A DNA stretch of 64,000 nt from Mercenaria mercenaria (Eukaryota; Mollusca; Bivalvia; Venerida; Veneridae), in assembly GCF_021730395.1 (NCBI RefSeq), contig NC_069375.1:16329001-16393000 (forward strand). Direction: 5' to 3'. Every line of letters begins with the position of its first letter. The first letter of the stretch is position 1. The notes under the pieces are model-generated. The model was given only the letters and a program-made list of their open reading frames with translations. It had not been told where the DNA came from and ran no database searches. This document shows positions 33,085 to 44,465 of this stretch, in pieces. Made by a program: the position numbers and the translations under genes.

Positions 33085-33221
33085 CACCTACTCTGGCAAC
33101 CACATGATGACCCAAGCTGTCATTTCTGGCAGTTGAATTAGTGTGCCCAATGGTTTGGTAGGAGTATAGGTATTTTGTAGTGTGGTAATTTGAGCAGTAG
33201 ATGGTCCTGTAGTTTTAAGGT
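33085..33221 (-). CDS. Possible Thr/Pro-rich linker exon of the VWC-type locus
   Basis: A good acceptor (TTTGTTTGTCACACAG) on the minus strand opens a frame reading LKTTGPSTAQITTLQNTYTP, followed by TKPLGTLIQLPE, until a stop near 33085. Thr/Pro-rich text with TYTP resembles the linkers after exons B1 and B3. The donor is not clear and no cysteine module is attached. Assignment to the VWC-type gene rests on strand, position and composition. Confidence 0.3.
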
Positions 33222-33599
33222 CTGTGTGACAAACAAAACATAAATTTTTGGCATACTTTTAGCATCATTTTTATTTGATAAAAATTCTTTGTACGCAGTA
33301 GGGTAATACAGTGCTTTAGGGTATGCAGATTTTTGGGTGTAGACAGTATGTTGATAAATTTTGTATTTTGACTTGAATTTTTGTATAAATTTTCATATAT
33401 TTTTTTCCTGGCATGCAGACAGACATTCTGGCATAGGCCTACATTTTAAATGTTTGCTTGTTGTGGTATTTTTCATATTTCATCAAATGAAAATTGAGGC
33501 AATCCTTTACTAACTAAATCAGCGTGTATGTAAATAACATCAGTAAATTTAATGAACAGTATTTTATCTGAATGTTTTTGAAGAGAATACTGTTACAGT
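33222..33599. other. No gene seen
   Basis: AT-rich, non-coding, no recognised repeat. Confidence 0.35.
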
Positions 33600-34262
33600 A
33601 GTGATAGTAGGTTTATAATCAACTTCCAACAGCTTTGCTGTTGGGTTAACCCTTTAGCGACATGACTGAGTGTCTGCCTATGGATCACAAGGTCTGGGGC
33701 TCGAGCCACAGCAGGGACCTTGGGTTCCCCCAGGGTTTACTTTAATGGTGTCAGAAGTGTTTGACGGACTCATGCGTGGGCATGGAGTGTCATTCTGGAC
33801 AGCTGGTATGCTCTGAAAAGTAAAGGGGTAAAAGTGTAGTGATACTAGGTTTATAAGACACTTCCAACAGCTTTGCTGTTTGGTTAACCCTTTAGCGATG
33901 TGGTTGAGTGTCCACCTAAAGATCTTTAGGTGCGGCCTGCTGCTGGTTCAACGCAGTTGGGACCTTCCTATTTTTCATAAAGTTCTACAAGAAAATTTAA
34001 CAGCATATAAGATTCTACAAAACGATTGTCAATTTACTCATAATATGTATTGAATTCCAGAAAGGGGCTGCATGAAGGGGCCACACTTCTGGACAGTTCA
34101 GCACCTTTAAAAACTCAACATTTTTAAAAAGCTGTTACAAATTGTCTTTGTTTTGATGCATTTGCAACATCGTGTGAGTGTACTGTAGTGAGAGTAGGTT
34201 TATAGGCCACTTCCAACAGCCTTGCTATTGGGTTAACCCTTTAGCGACGTGGTTGAGCAGCC
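33600..34262 (+). mobile_element. Cluster of three related tRNA-derived SINE copies
   Basis: Three copies begin with TAGGTTTATA and CACTTCCAACAGC near 33609, 33849 and 34196. Each continues through GGTTAACCCTTTAGCGA, GTGGTTGAGTGTC (A-box-like) and, in the first copy, GGTCTGGGGCTCGAGCC (B-box-like). The second and third are diverged or cut short. Confidence 0.55.
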
Positions 34263-34309
34263 ATTTTTTTTCCTTATTTATAAAGTACCCCTAAAAGGAC
34301 CCTTTCCCA

Positions 34310-34425
34310 ATTGTAAAGGCAGTGGCTAGTGAACCGTCACCGGTGCAGCAGACCAGAGGTCTAGTGCACAATCACCGGTGCAGCAGACCTGCGGTCTAGT
34401 GCACCGTTACTTTTGTTATATATAA
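34310..34425 (+). repeat. Short tandem repeat, CACCGGTGCAGCAGACC
   Basis: Two to three units of about 45 bp contain CACCGGTGCAGCAGACC and GGTCTAGTGCACC, themselves partly palindromic. Confidence 0.6.
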
Positions 34426-34429
34426 AATA

Positions 34430-34925
34430 TAGCCTTTCCCTTACAGAAGAAAATGGCCTGCAGTGGACTCTTGCTGTGTACATACAGCGTATTTGACGCG
34501 TACATGATGTGTACTGAAATCAAGGGCTTTAAATAGTACGCAGGATATACACCGCACATACACAGATAGTACGTTTGTAGTACACTTTTGACATGCAAAT
34601 GAGCTCTGCCGCGTACTACTTGCTGCGTACATGCTACATGCTATGGACTACATAGTAAACAGGATGTACGCTGGAGGAATCTAGTAGGCGGAGGAATAGT
34701 ACGCAGCATGTATGCGGCACATACACTTTTCACATGCAAATGAGCCTGCGCTGTACTACCCCTGCGGCATACATGCTGTGTACTCCTGTGGCGTACATGC
34801 TGTGTACTCCTGCGGCATACATGCTGTGTACTCCTGTGGCGTACATGCTGTATACTGTGGCGAAACTGCTGTGTACAGGTTTTTCTGTGCATGTGCAGCC
34901 TTTTCTAAATCAAACAAAATTCAGA
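34430..34925 (+). repeat. GTAC-rich repeat block with a 24-bp tandem core, copy 1
   Basis: It is dense in GTAC, GCGTAC and CATGC. At 34770-34860 the 24-bp unit TACATGCTGTGTACTCCTGY plus GGC is tandem about four times. Because 24 is a multiple of three, several frames stay open with an eight-residue period; these are not genes. An inverted homologue is at 43345-43838. Confidence 0.8.
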
Positions 34926-35940
34926 ATTTGACAAAAATTCCCGTTCCACTCAGTAACTTATTCGGGGGGCATTTGTCATCTACTGTGACATTTCTTGCTG
35001 TTTGTTTGTTTTTATAGAAATTAAACAATAGAATGTGTGATTATATGTACAAATGTTAACATTAGGCCACATCAAATTGGTAAGTTGTTCATCGGATTTT
35101 TTTCTGAAAAAATTGAGGCGGCGAGCGAAAAAATAATTTAAATATTTTTTTAGGTTTTTGAGAAAATCAGGAGAGAGCAAAGAGCAAAGAAATATATTTG
35201 TCTTCATTTGGCTCCCGACTGACTAATAAAAACCTTAAAATAGAATGTTAGCCTTTAAATTAAAAAGTACGTCCCCAGGGATTGAGAAAATCTAACCTGC
35301 AGACACACAACAAAGCGAACTCATGAAAAAAGTAATAGCATTGTCATACAGTACACTGTAATCAAATAATGCATGCTTTTGAAAATGCTGTTAAAAAATA
35401 TGTAATAAACAACAATGCATAAACTTACACCATACTTATCACATACATGTGACTTGAATATTTACTGCTATGAAAATGTAGCATTCTTAGCTGACTTTAC
35501 GAAGTTTTTGATACATCAAATATCTATGCGAGTGTTACTAGATCTATTAAAGCTTCTGATCTGAAACTTAGAAGTTATTTACTCTCAAAGTCTACACCAG
35601 GAGAAACAAAACTCTAAGTCTGAATCTAGACAGAGTTATGCTCCTTATTAACATAGAATATTTTTAATTAACTTTTATATAATGGCCAATAGCTCTGTAC
35701 TTTCAAAACTTTTGACTATTATGCCCCTTTTACTGGCAAAGCTCTGATTCAGGAAAGTCAAGCATGATGTCTTATGTACAGCTCTTTTTCTTACTTTAAA
35801 CTTACATAACATATTAAATTTGTTCAAACAAAGCCTCAATTAAAGTCTGAAATGGAGATTAACGTGCATTAACATTAGTCTACTAAATGATTGGAAAATC
35901 TGAAAATCGAAACAACTCATAATCAGGTCTAGGAAAGTGG
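34926..35940. other. No gene seen
   Basis: AT-rich, including a hairpin-like TTCCCGTTCC/GGGG area near 34940. No gene or named repeat. Confidence 0.4.
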
Positions 35941-36008
35941 TATATTTACAAATTATCTGTAAATTTACAGATAATCTATAATTTTACAGATTTTTCAATC
36001 TGTAAATT

Positions 36009-37178
36009 TACTGGTTTCCGAGTAGTTTCCGGACCGAAATCACCATTTTTTGCCAGTAAGTTTCAAACAAAACATAGTTAGAAACATAAAATTTTCACAG
36101 AAAAAAGCTAGGTTCTTAATTAACACCATACAGAATTTGTATTACACTTGCGTTCATAACACAGATGTAGATGAGGCCTCAAACGGGGCAATTAATTCCA
36201 TTAATATCTCAGTTAGTCCAAGTAGTTTTCCGGACCTTTCATTGTAACAGTTGTAATCTTTCTGTAAAAGCAAACATTTCCGATTTCGTTATATATATTT
36301 AAAATTAAAACATAATTCTAAGGCGTGATGACGATTTGAAAAGTATATTTCAAAAATTTAACAAATACTAGATTATAATACGCTCATTACAGTTATGTCT
36401 AATTATGTTTGAATGACATTTGCAACGTCACGCTAAAATGACGGGACATATTTAGTGGACTGGTAATATTACAAAAAAGAAATAAAGAACTTTTAATATA
36501 ATTAACAGTTTTTTTAAAAAATAAAAAATAACAAGACCGGTCTCAAAGTTGGTAGTCTAACGCCCTGACCACTAGGGCATGGACACTGCTGCTAAACATT
36601 TAATTGATAGACGGTATCGTAGGTAAATCTCTGTCTATTTCGGTTCCTATTTTTAATCGATAATTTAATGCGGTAGTATAGTGAATAGGTCGATTTTTTC
36701 TGACTTTCATTGTTTTGTTTTATTACTATCGGAATGTTTTTACTGTATCGTCTGTAACTCAGGGAGCATCAATTGACTGATGTTTGCCTTCAAGGGGCCT
36801 CAATTTCTGCGCATGCGCACTGTAACTGGAATTCCCCTGCAGTTGACAATCTCTTATGTAAACATTACATCAAAGTAAGTTAAAACAACCGGGATATTCA
36901 AATAATAAATAAGTTCGGTAATGCTAGGTTTTCGCTGCTATGTAGAGATAACAAAGGCCTAGATGATATGATTTTCAAAGTAAGTTAAAACAACCGGGAT
37001 ATTCAAATAATAAATAAGTTCGGTAATGCTAGGTTTTCGCTGCTATGTAGAGGTAACAAAGGCCTAGATGATATGATATTGTTACCTAGATGCTTTATGA
37101 CGGCGTAAAGTCTATACAGCAGGAAATGTAAAAGGTCCGGAAAACTACTTGGGTCCGGAAACTACTGGGAAACCAGTA
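36009..37178. mobile_element. TA-flanked mariner-like non-autonomous element
   Basis: The terminus CTGGTTTCCGAGTAGTTTCC, continuing GGACC, recurs inverted at 37153-37176 with one mismatch over some 24 bases. TA lies outside each end. It contains a tRNA-like patch on the minus strand (36536-36600, CCCTAGTGGTCAGGGCGTTA) and the 105-bp duplication at 36871. No transposase frame is present. Confidence 0.75.
36871..37080 (+). repeat. Recent 105-bp tandem duplication
   Basis: The block starting CAAAGTAAGTTAAAACAACC at 36871 is repeated at 36976. The two copies differ at about one site (AGAGATAACA against AGAGGTAACA), so the event is young. Confidence 0.9.
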
Positions 37179-37204
37179 CAGATCAAATGTTTGGAAATTG
37201 CTAA

Positions 37205-37420
37205 AATCTTACTTGGACTCAAAATCGCAGCTTGAAATTAATTGATTTACTTATGGTACACATAAATAAAGGTCAATTGTAACTTTCACTCATTTCTGTT
37301 GACTTTGATTTTTTTGATTTTTTAGAGTCAATAAAAATGGCTGAAACACACAAATGATGTTAATTTGTGCATTCTGTAAATAAACAAATTAATTTCAAGC
37401 TGCGGTTTTGGAAATAAATG
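37205..37420. mobile_element. Small element with inverted ends
   Basis: AAATCGCAGCTTGAAATTAA near 37211 matches TTAATTTCAAGCTGCGGTTT inverted near 37390. It is about 210 bp, AT-rich and non-coding. MITE-like. Confidence 0.55.
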
Positions 37421-37539
37421 TAATTTTATCAATTTTCATACACACAATCTGTAAATTTACAGATAAAAAAATCTGTAAATTTATATATTATCGGTTTATC
37501 AAACGTGCAGAACTACCTTAACTCAAGAAAATACTCAAT

Positions 37540-37790
37540 TTAAGGCTGCTACGTCCCAAACCAAAATGAATGCTTGCTGCAAGCTTGCGGCAAGCTTGCG
37601 GCAAGCTTGCAGCAAGCTTGTGACAAGCTTGTAAAGGCTGATCATGACTATTGCAAGCTTGCAGAAAGCTTACGCAAGCTTGCGTGTATTTACATACAGA
37701 ATTCTGCAAGCTTGCGATAGCTTTGCAAGCTTGCGCAAGCTTTTTTAGTTGCAAGCTTGCGCAAGCTTTTTCTGTTAACGCTGGACTTAG
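37540..37790. repeat. AAGCTTGC-rich palindromic array, copy 1
   Basis: Units of about 11 bp (GCAAGCTTGCG, GCAAGCTTGCA) are head-to-tail and self-complementary, so the array can fold on itself in many registers. It is flanked on the left by GTCCCAAACCAAAAT. The inverted homologue is at 41743-42020. Confidence 0.85.
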
Positions 37791-40700
37791 AAAATTTCAT
37801 GCCAGTTGTAAGGTGGGAAGCAGTAAAAAGTTCTAAGTCAAAAACATGGAAAAAATTTATAAAAATCATTATTTGATGATGATTGATTTTTATTCTAACA
37901 TATTGGTATTCAAATTAAATGTCATGAAACAAAGAATCTAAATATCAGGTAAACATTTACTTTTTCTATATATGTCTATATAAGGGCATGTCGCACTAAA
38001 TACCAAAACTATGAATTTGTCTGTAGTATGCATAATATAATTAGTCCAATAAAATATGACAAAAAAAGATCTTTAACACTTTTTTATACATGTCTGAATC
38101 GATCATACAGAGAAAACTGTACAAGTATACATGTAAGTCTTATGGAATAATATATGATATACAGGTGATATTCTCTTAACTTTTACTCAGTAGCAAAGCT
38201 GCCATTTTCAGAGGATGGGGCTAGTCATGTATAATCTGACAATTTTTTTTCTTCAAATTTTTCTGTCCAGAAAGAGGAAATCAGTTGAAAAAGGAAAAAT
38301 CACATCCTTGAAATTATAAACTAATATTAAAATTTATTGAAATATCATGCTTTTTTTCTCCTAGAAAACAACAGCAGCAACAGTAATTGCATGAAATAGT
38401 ACAATTCTTTTCACCAATCCATTAATAGTTACCTGGCAAAGGGATTCCTAGATAAGTGATAAATCATTTGGGTCTATTAATCTACTGCAGTGTATGTATA
38501 TTGCTTGTCTCACTACAGGAGATTAATTCATGCAGACTGATAAGATCTGGCATGTTTTATATTTCGAAACTCATAACAAGAGATCAACCAATGAAAATAA
38601 AGTCAGTGAACTACTTCTGGGGGCTGTACATGTACCACAAAAAGTAATCCATAGCTTTTTCTGTTTTATATCAGAGTAATTAATCTTCAAAATTTATGAG
38701 TATGTGATTGAATGGAATAAAATCTTCCTCTAGTACAAAAATATTTTAACATCATAGATGTATCATTACCTTCATTAGCTGACTGTAAATGGCACATTTG
38801 CCCAAGGATATCAAAATTTCAAATCTACACAGGAAGTTCTTTGACAGAGAGCAGAATAGAGTAAATATTTGGGAGAGTGTTTCCCTAAATATTTTACTAT
38901 ATGCAGCTTATTTCATCTTGGAAGTTAACAATAATTAACAGAATGCACCAGGTGAGTTCATAAGATTTATTTATTTTCAAACAGTAGTCTATAATTATTA
39001 CATTTAACAATGTCAAAACTAGAACAATGGATTCTAACAGGAAGCAGGTGGTTTAGTTTTCACTGTGTAATGCAACAAATGATTTTTACTTCATGTCATT
39101 TTGTACCACTGCAACTATTATGCAGCTGCAATTTCTAATTTATCATGCTTTTAATTTATTAGAAGGAAAATTGGATATTCTGTTTAAATGAAAATATCAA
39201 ATGGAACAAAAAAAAAATAAGGCCAGTAGAGTTATCTCCACAGGTGGCACTGCTGAGTAAACAATGCTACCAGTCTGCTGACTACAATATTACACAGTAT
39301 ATTCAGGGAGTATTTGGTTTAAATCAATGTTTTTAACCTGTTATTATATGAAAATTATTTAACAGAAAGAAATGTTTATGGATAATTTTGTTTTTATTAC
39401 AGAACAATTATATCGAAATTTTAGCAAAAACACACATATTAAGTAGCTTTTTGTTATTTATAGGTACTTTTATACTTCTTCTTTTGTTAATTCTGATATC
39501 TTTAACTACATTTATCTCTTAGTCTAATTCTTTTCAATTAATATGATTTTCAAATTTTCAAAAAAAAAAAGTAGCATCTTTAATAATGGGAATTGCATGT
39601 CTAGTCCAAGACTATTATTATATCTTTTTAGAATTTTTATTTTTAGAATTGTGAGTATAGCCAGTCTATATCTAAGGTCCAGTATCATATGATAATATTT
39701 AAATCTGTAAATTAGACTGGCATTTGTCACAATAACATACATTTTAAAAAATCACATTTTTTTTTTATTTTGTGACAAGTTCTTTATTATCAGTCCTGCG
39801 GCTAGTCTAGTATAGTCCACCTACTTGTGATAGTCTTAAATTGTCTAATATTTACCCATTTCAACACAATAAACTGGAATGTATAAGTAAATAAAATTTC
39901 CATGTTCAAGGTTAAATGTATAGATTTAGGGTTTCCCTTTAGAGGAGTCTTACAGAATATTGACATATATATTTGTAATGTTCAGGGAGATTATTTGAGC
40001 CTATCATACTTATGGAAAATATATCAAACTTTCCATGACATTGAATAAAAGGCTAATACATATACACATCATTTTTATTACGAACTTTGCAAAGGCATAT
40101 TTTATTTACTTTCAAGTAACTTTTTTTTTTTATTGCGAGGTGCAGTGAATAATGCATATATTATTCATAATTTGTAATTTTAAATGTGTGGCAAAATTTA
40201 AAAATTGTTTTACATTTATATATAATCTTATGCAAAATTTGTTTTTCAATGAGCAGTTATTTATACTTGTATAACACCTTTTACATATTGTTACATACTA
40301 AATTACATAATATATAAATAACTTCTCCAACTACTATGAAGCAAAAAAAAAAGTATAAACAGTACTGTCAACTGATGAATGCATTAGAGACATTTTCATC
40401 AATGTACAGTTTCAGTTTTAGATCATTGACATATACCCAATATTAAACTAAAAAAAATTATGGACATCTAAGTGTTGAATTAAATATATTTTTCAGGTAT
40501 AGCATCATATGTGTATATAAAGTATCAGCACACATGAATGAATTGAGACATGTTTAGTGACCCTATGTATTGTGTTCAAAGGCTCCATCCAACCGTTCAA
40601 AGACACGTAAGTATACTGGCATTATAGCAGGTTTTATAATTATCCCCCTTGTATCAAGTCCAGACCAATATTATTATATATAATGGTTAAAAAGTACCAA

Positions 40701-41742
40701 ATTAAGTAATCACTTGGCAGTCAACACAACTTGGGATGTCAGTGCAGGTGAACTGGTAGAAATCAAACTTGTTACTACTTATACAATAAGAGCAAATGCA
40801 TAAGTCCAACCTATTAATCACTAACCCAAAACATTGAAAATATCTGTCTGCCTTCATTGGAACCTTATTCTACCAACATTTGAAATCAAACTGAGAAATA
40901 AAGCTTCGTGAAAATGCAACAAGTATTGTTGTTACTTGCTTAAATCCGCAGTGTTGCCTATATCATACTGATTCATAGAGATGGACTACTTTAAATACCA
41001 TGTAAGATATTAATTCTATTTTGAAACTATGAACTATGGACAATACTAATGAAGAAACTGCTTTAATGGTTTAATATCTATTGATACATTATTTCAACAG
41101 GTCATAGCAGTGGAGCAAATGGTGGCAAATGATGGCCTTGTGGTGGTTAGTGAAAAACTGGCAATCTACATTGGTGGTGGCAAACATTGACAGAAAATTT
41201 CTGGACCAGCAGTGACATTAAGTTGAAAATAATGACATATTTTACACTGTATTGAAGATGTAATTGCGAAAATTATTTAATAAAAAACGTTATGGCTATC
41301 AGTGGAAAACATCGATATACTATAATAAGAGTGGAACTGACATTTTAACACTATTGTTTGAACATTATATATCACCTAGTTCAAAATTCATAAGCATTTT
41401 TGTTATACTATAGACTTGAAAAACATAGTTATTTAAAGACCTAAATAATATCGTTATTGTTCTAAATTAGTTAAAATGCTGACTAATTTAAGAACAATCA
41501 AAATAAAAGGTTGATTTACATTTGTTGTTTCATTTTTATTGAGGTACCTTACATTTAGGTTTGTGATCACTTTTCTGTCTGTCCATAAATCTGTATCAGT
41601 CAAAATGATAGTCAGTTCTTAGATTTTGTATTTTTTTTTGTAAATTAAGGGTATATTTTTACTTGTCTTTTATTGTGTTTTAATTTTCTTTTAATGCTCT
41701 TTCATATGCAGACCTAACTGCAGGAAAAAAAAATAGGAACTT
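37791..41742. other. 3.9 kb AT-rich stretch, no gene seen
   Basis: There is no credible reading frame, splice-flanked exon or nameable repeat. A small hairpin (TTGTTCTAAATTAGT paired with ACTAATTTAAGAACAA) lies at 41457-41500. The region around 41095-41230 is less AT-rich and could be a non-coding exon after a TTTCAACAG acceptor, but this is speculative. Confidence 0.4.
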
Positions 41743-42020
41743 TCAATTTCTGCAAGCTTGCGCAAGCTTACGGCAAGCTTGCAAATTGAAATCAAATACA
41801 AGGGCCTGCAAGCTTGCGCAAGCTTGCAACAAGGTTCCAATTCTAAGCTTGCAGCAAGGTTCATGAACATAAGCTTGCGCAAGCTTGCAAATGAAATGAA
41901 CTGCAAGCTTGCGCAAGCTTGCTGCGAGGTTCCAATTCTGAGCTTGCGGCAAGCTTCATCTGCAAGCTTGCAGCAAGCTTGCCGCAAGCTAAAAAATAAG
42001 CTTGCGATTTTGGTTTGGGA
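41743..42020. repeat. AAGCTTGC-rich palindromic array, copy 2 (inverted)
   Basis: Same units as at 37540. It ends on the right with ATTTTGGTTTGGGAC, the complement of the left flank of copy 1, so the two copies face opposite ways. Confidence 0.85.
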
Positions 42021-42023
42021 CAT

Positions 42024-42457
42024 GAGCGGATCCAGCCAATTTCCTCAGAGGGGGTCCGATCAACCCCCCCCCCCCCCTCCCCCCCAACAACAGAAAATTT
42101 TGAAATTTAGTGCTTCATTTTCTGCATTCATGGGCATTTTTGTGGCATTTAAGACACCATTTTACTGCAATTTTATAAATATACCCCTTATATTCACAGT
42201 TTTATAGGCTAACCATTTAGATTTGGGGAAAATGATAAAATCAAGCTTTCTCGAAGGTGAAATTCTTAGTTTCTTTTAGATAATTAATATAAATATGAAT
42301 TATGTCATGGTCTTATGTAGCAGAAGCTGCATATACTTTAAATGCGTTTCTATGTTGCCTTTTTCAAAAAATGTTTTCTTTCCTTCTTGTCTCCTTTCCA
42401 TTTTTAAGGATTTTCCAGAGGGGGTCCAGACCCCCGGTCCCCCCTCTGGATCCGCGC
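42024..42457. mobile_element. MITE with GCGGATCCAG termini
   Basis: GAGCGGATCCAG on the left and CTGGATCCGCGC on the right form inverted ends. Both are followed inward by AGAGGGGGTCC or its relatives. ATG flanks both sides. It is about 430 bp and non-coding. It starts directly at the end of the AAGCTTGC array. Confidence 0.65.
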
Positions 42458-42595
42458 ATGTGCTAAAATATATAATAACCCTAAATTACTAATATGATAT
42501 CATTTCATAAAACAGTGTTAAAATATATGTAATTATTTGGAATATAGTTAAATGTAGTTTTAATTGTGATTTGTGACTGGTTTGATAAGTGACAA

Positions 42596-43010
42596 CCCTT
42601 ACAGAAGCAAGCCTCTGTGGCGTACATGCTGGGTATTTGCTGTGTATATGCCGCGAACACAGAAGTACACCAGAGGAGTACATTTTACATACACCGCATA
42701 CCGCGTACATGCCGCATACTATTTGTACAAGAAAACAGTACTCTGCATGTACACCGCAGATACTTCGAAATTTGTGCAGTACACTTCATATACACGGGAA
42801 GAACTTGTACAATTTCTTTTGGCATTTATACTTAGTTTTTTTTTAGAAGATAAAGTCTGAAGTACACTTCATATATCCAGGAGGGACTTGTTCATTTTCT
42901 TTTGGTGTTTATACTTAGATTTCTTTTTAGGTAAAAGTCTGAAGTACACTTCATGCAGGAAGGATTTGTACATTTTTTTTTGGAAGCAACTCAACTTGAT
43001 TTTCAAGTAA
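42596..43010 (+). repeat. GTAC-rich repeat and 83-bp tandem units
   Basis: The left part (42610-42790) repeats GCGTACATGC, GTACACC and similar motifs as in the 34430 block. From 42778 a unit of 82-83 bp starting AGTACACTTCATATA is present three times (42778, 42861, 42943). Confidence 0.7.
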
Positions 43011-43344
43011 CTTTTATCTTAATAGCATAGAACAGTTCAGATTATTCTGAACAATGAAAATTTGCCAAACTATTTGCAATGTTAATTTGTGAAGCTTACA
43101 TCTAAGTGATTTCTGAGTTGCACCTTGCATGCAATGTAAAGTAACACCTTTATATGCAATTATAATGAAAAATTGAGCAGTGAGCTGTGTCTTACCCATG
43201 CTCCTCAGCATTTATTGCAGATTTGCCATATGCTTTAAGTGCACTTGTTACTCTTAATGTCCAAAGTTGAATTACGATGCATTTTAGGTCACTATTTAAA
43301 ACTGTTAATTTTAAACTAAAAAATGGTATTTTTGAGCATTATGA

Positions 43345-43838
43345 ATTTTGTTTGATTTAGAAAAGGCTGCACATGCACAGTAAATCCTGTTCACAGCAGT
43401 TTCGCCACAAGAGTACATAGCATATACGCCACAGGAGTTTACAGCATGTATGCAGCAGGAGTACACAGCATGTATGCCGCAGGGGTAGTACACTGCAGGC
43501 TCATTTGCATGTGAAAAGTGTATGTGCCGCGTACATGCTACGTACTATTTCTCCAGTGTACTTCCCGCGTACTAGATTCCTCCAGCATACATCCTGTGTA
43601 CTATGTAGTCCACAGCATGTATGCAGCAAGTAGTACGCGGCAGAGCTCATTTGCATGTCAAAAGTTTACTACAAACGTACTATCGGTGTATGTGCAGTGT
43701 ATATCCTGCGTACTATTTAAAGCCATTGATTTCAGTACACATCATGTACGCGTCAAATACGCTGTATGTACACAGCAAGAGTACGCGGCAAGCCTATTTC
43801 TTCTGTAAAGGAATGTCTGAATCTGATAAGGTTATCGA
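43345..43838 (-). repeat. GTAC-rich repeat block, copy 2 (inverted)
   Basis: The minus strand matches 34430-34925 along most of its length: CTTTACAGAAGAAA, CTTGCTGTGTACATACAGCG, ACATGCAAATGAGC, the 24-bp tandem core (about 43390-43490), and CTGTGCATGTGCAGCC at the far end. A LINE 3' tail begins just beyond. Confidence 0.8.
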
Positions 43839-44465
43839 ATGTAAGTAAGTAAGTAAGTAAATTATTTACTATAGTGACTTGTGTTATACATATTCAATAC
43901 ATTGTATATACAAATACATCAGTAATATAAGAAACACCCGGCCCCATGGGCCTATAAGTCACTTTTAAATTACATATAGTTTATAAAACGATGTGTAGTA
44001 TTAAATTAATCAGGTATAGTAGAAGTAGATCAAATTCAAAAGATAAATGTGGTTTTAACGAAAGACATTGCAGAAATATATTCAAACTAATTTTCATGCA
44101 AAATCACATTAGAGCTATGTGCATTATATTTATAATTAAATGTCATGTATGGCAATAAGATAAACATAATTATTAAGCTATTAATTGTACTTAAGTATAT
44201 AAAGATTTCTGCCTGTACAAGAAAGCTTTCACAATATATTTTGCTGTTTTTCTTGCATGTTTTCTTAACAAATAACACAGTTTATACTCTGGGGTTTTCT
44301 GTATAAACACACCGTCTGCTAATATGTTACCAAACATTTGCTGTCTAATGCGATCGTACTTCACACAGTCTAATAAAAAGTGCATTTCATTTTCAACTTG
44401 ATTATTCTCACAAAGTTTACTTGTTCTTTCACTGACTTCCTCACAAGTGTAGCGTCCCGTTTCAG

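Larger units (their letters stand above)
35945..37495. repeat. Palindromic ATCTGTAAATTTACAGAT motif cluster
   Basis: The palindrome ATCTGTAAATTTACAGAT occurs at about 35955 and 37447. A third copy is split at its central TA by the element at 36011-37176. Further partial copies lie near 35990 and 37470. Confidence 0.65.

Noticed and set aside
34712-35017. Periodic frames reading HAVYSCG and MLCTPVAY repeats
   Set aside because: They follow the 24-bp period of the repeat on both strands; there is no start context, splice signal or conservation.
41758-42207. 149-codon frame rich in Leu-Ala-Gln-Ala-Cys
   Set aside because: It is a read-out of the AAGCTTGC array running into a poly-C tract. Frames on the other strand are equally long.
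34430-43838. One giant palindrome covering 34-44 kb
   Set aside because: The inverted pairs (GTAC blocks and AAGCTTGC arrays) have different midpoints, about 39.1 kb and 39.8 kb, and the sequence between does not pair, so they are separate repeat copies.
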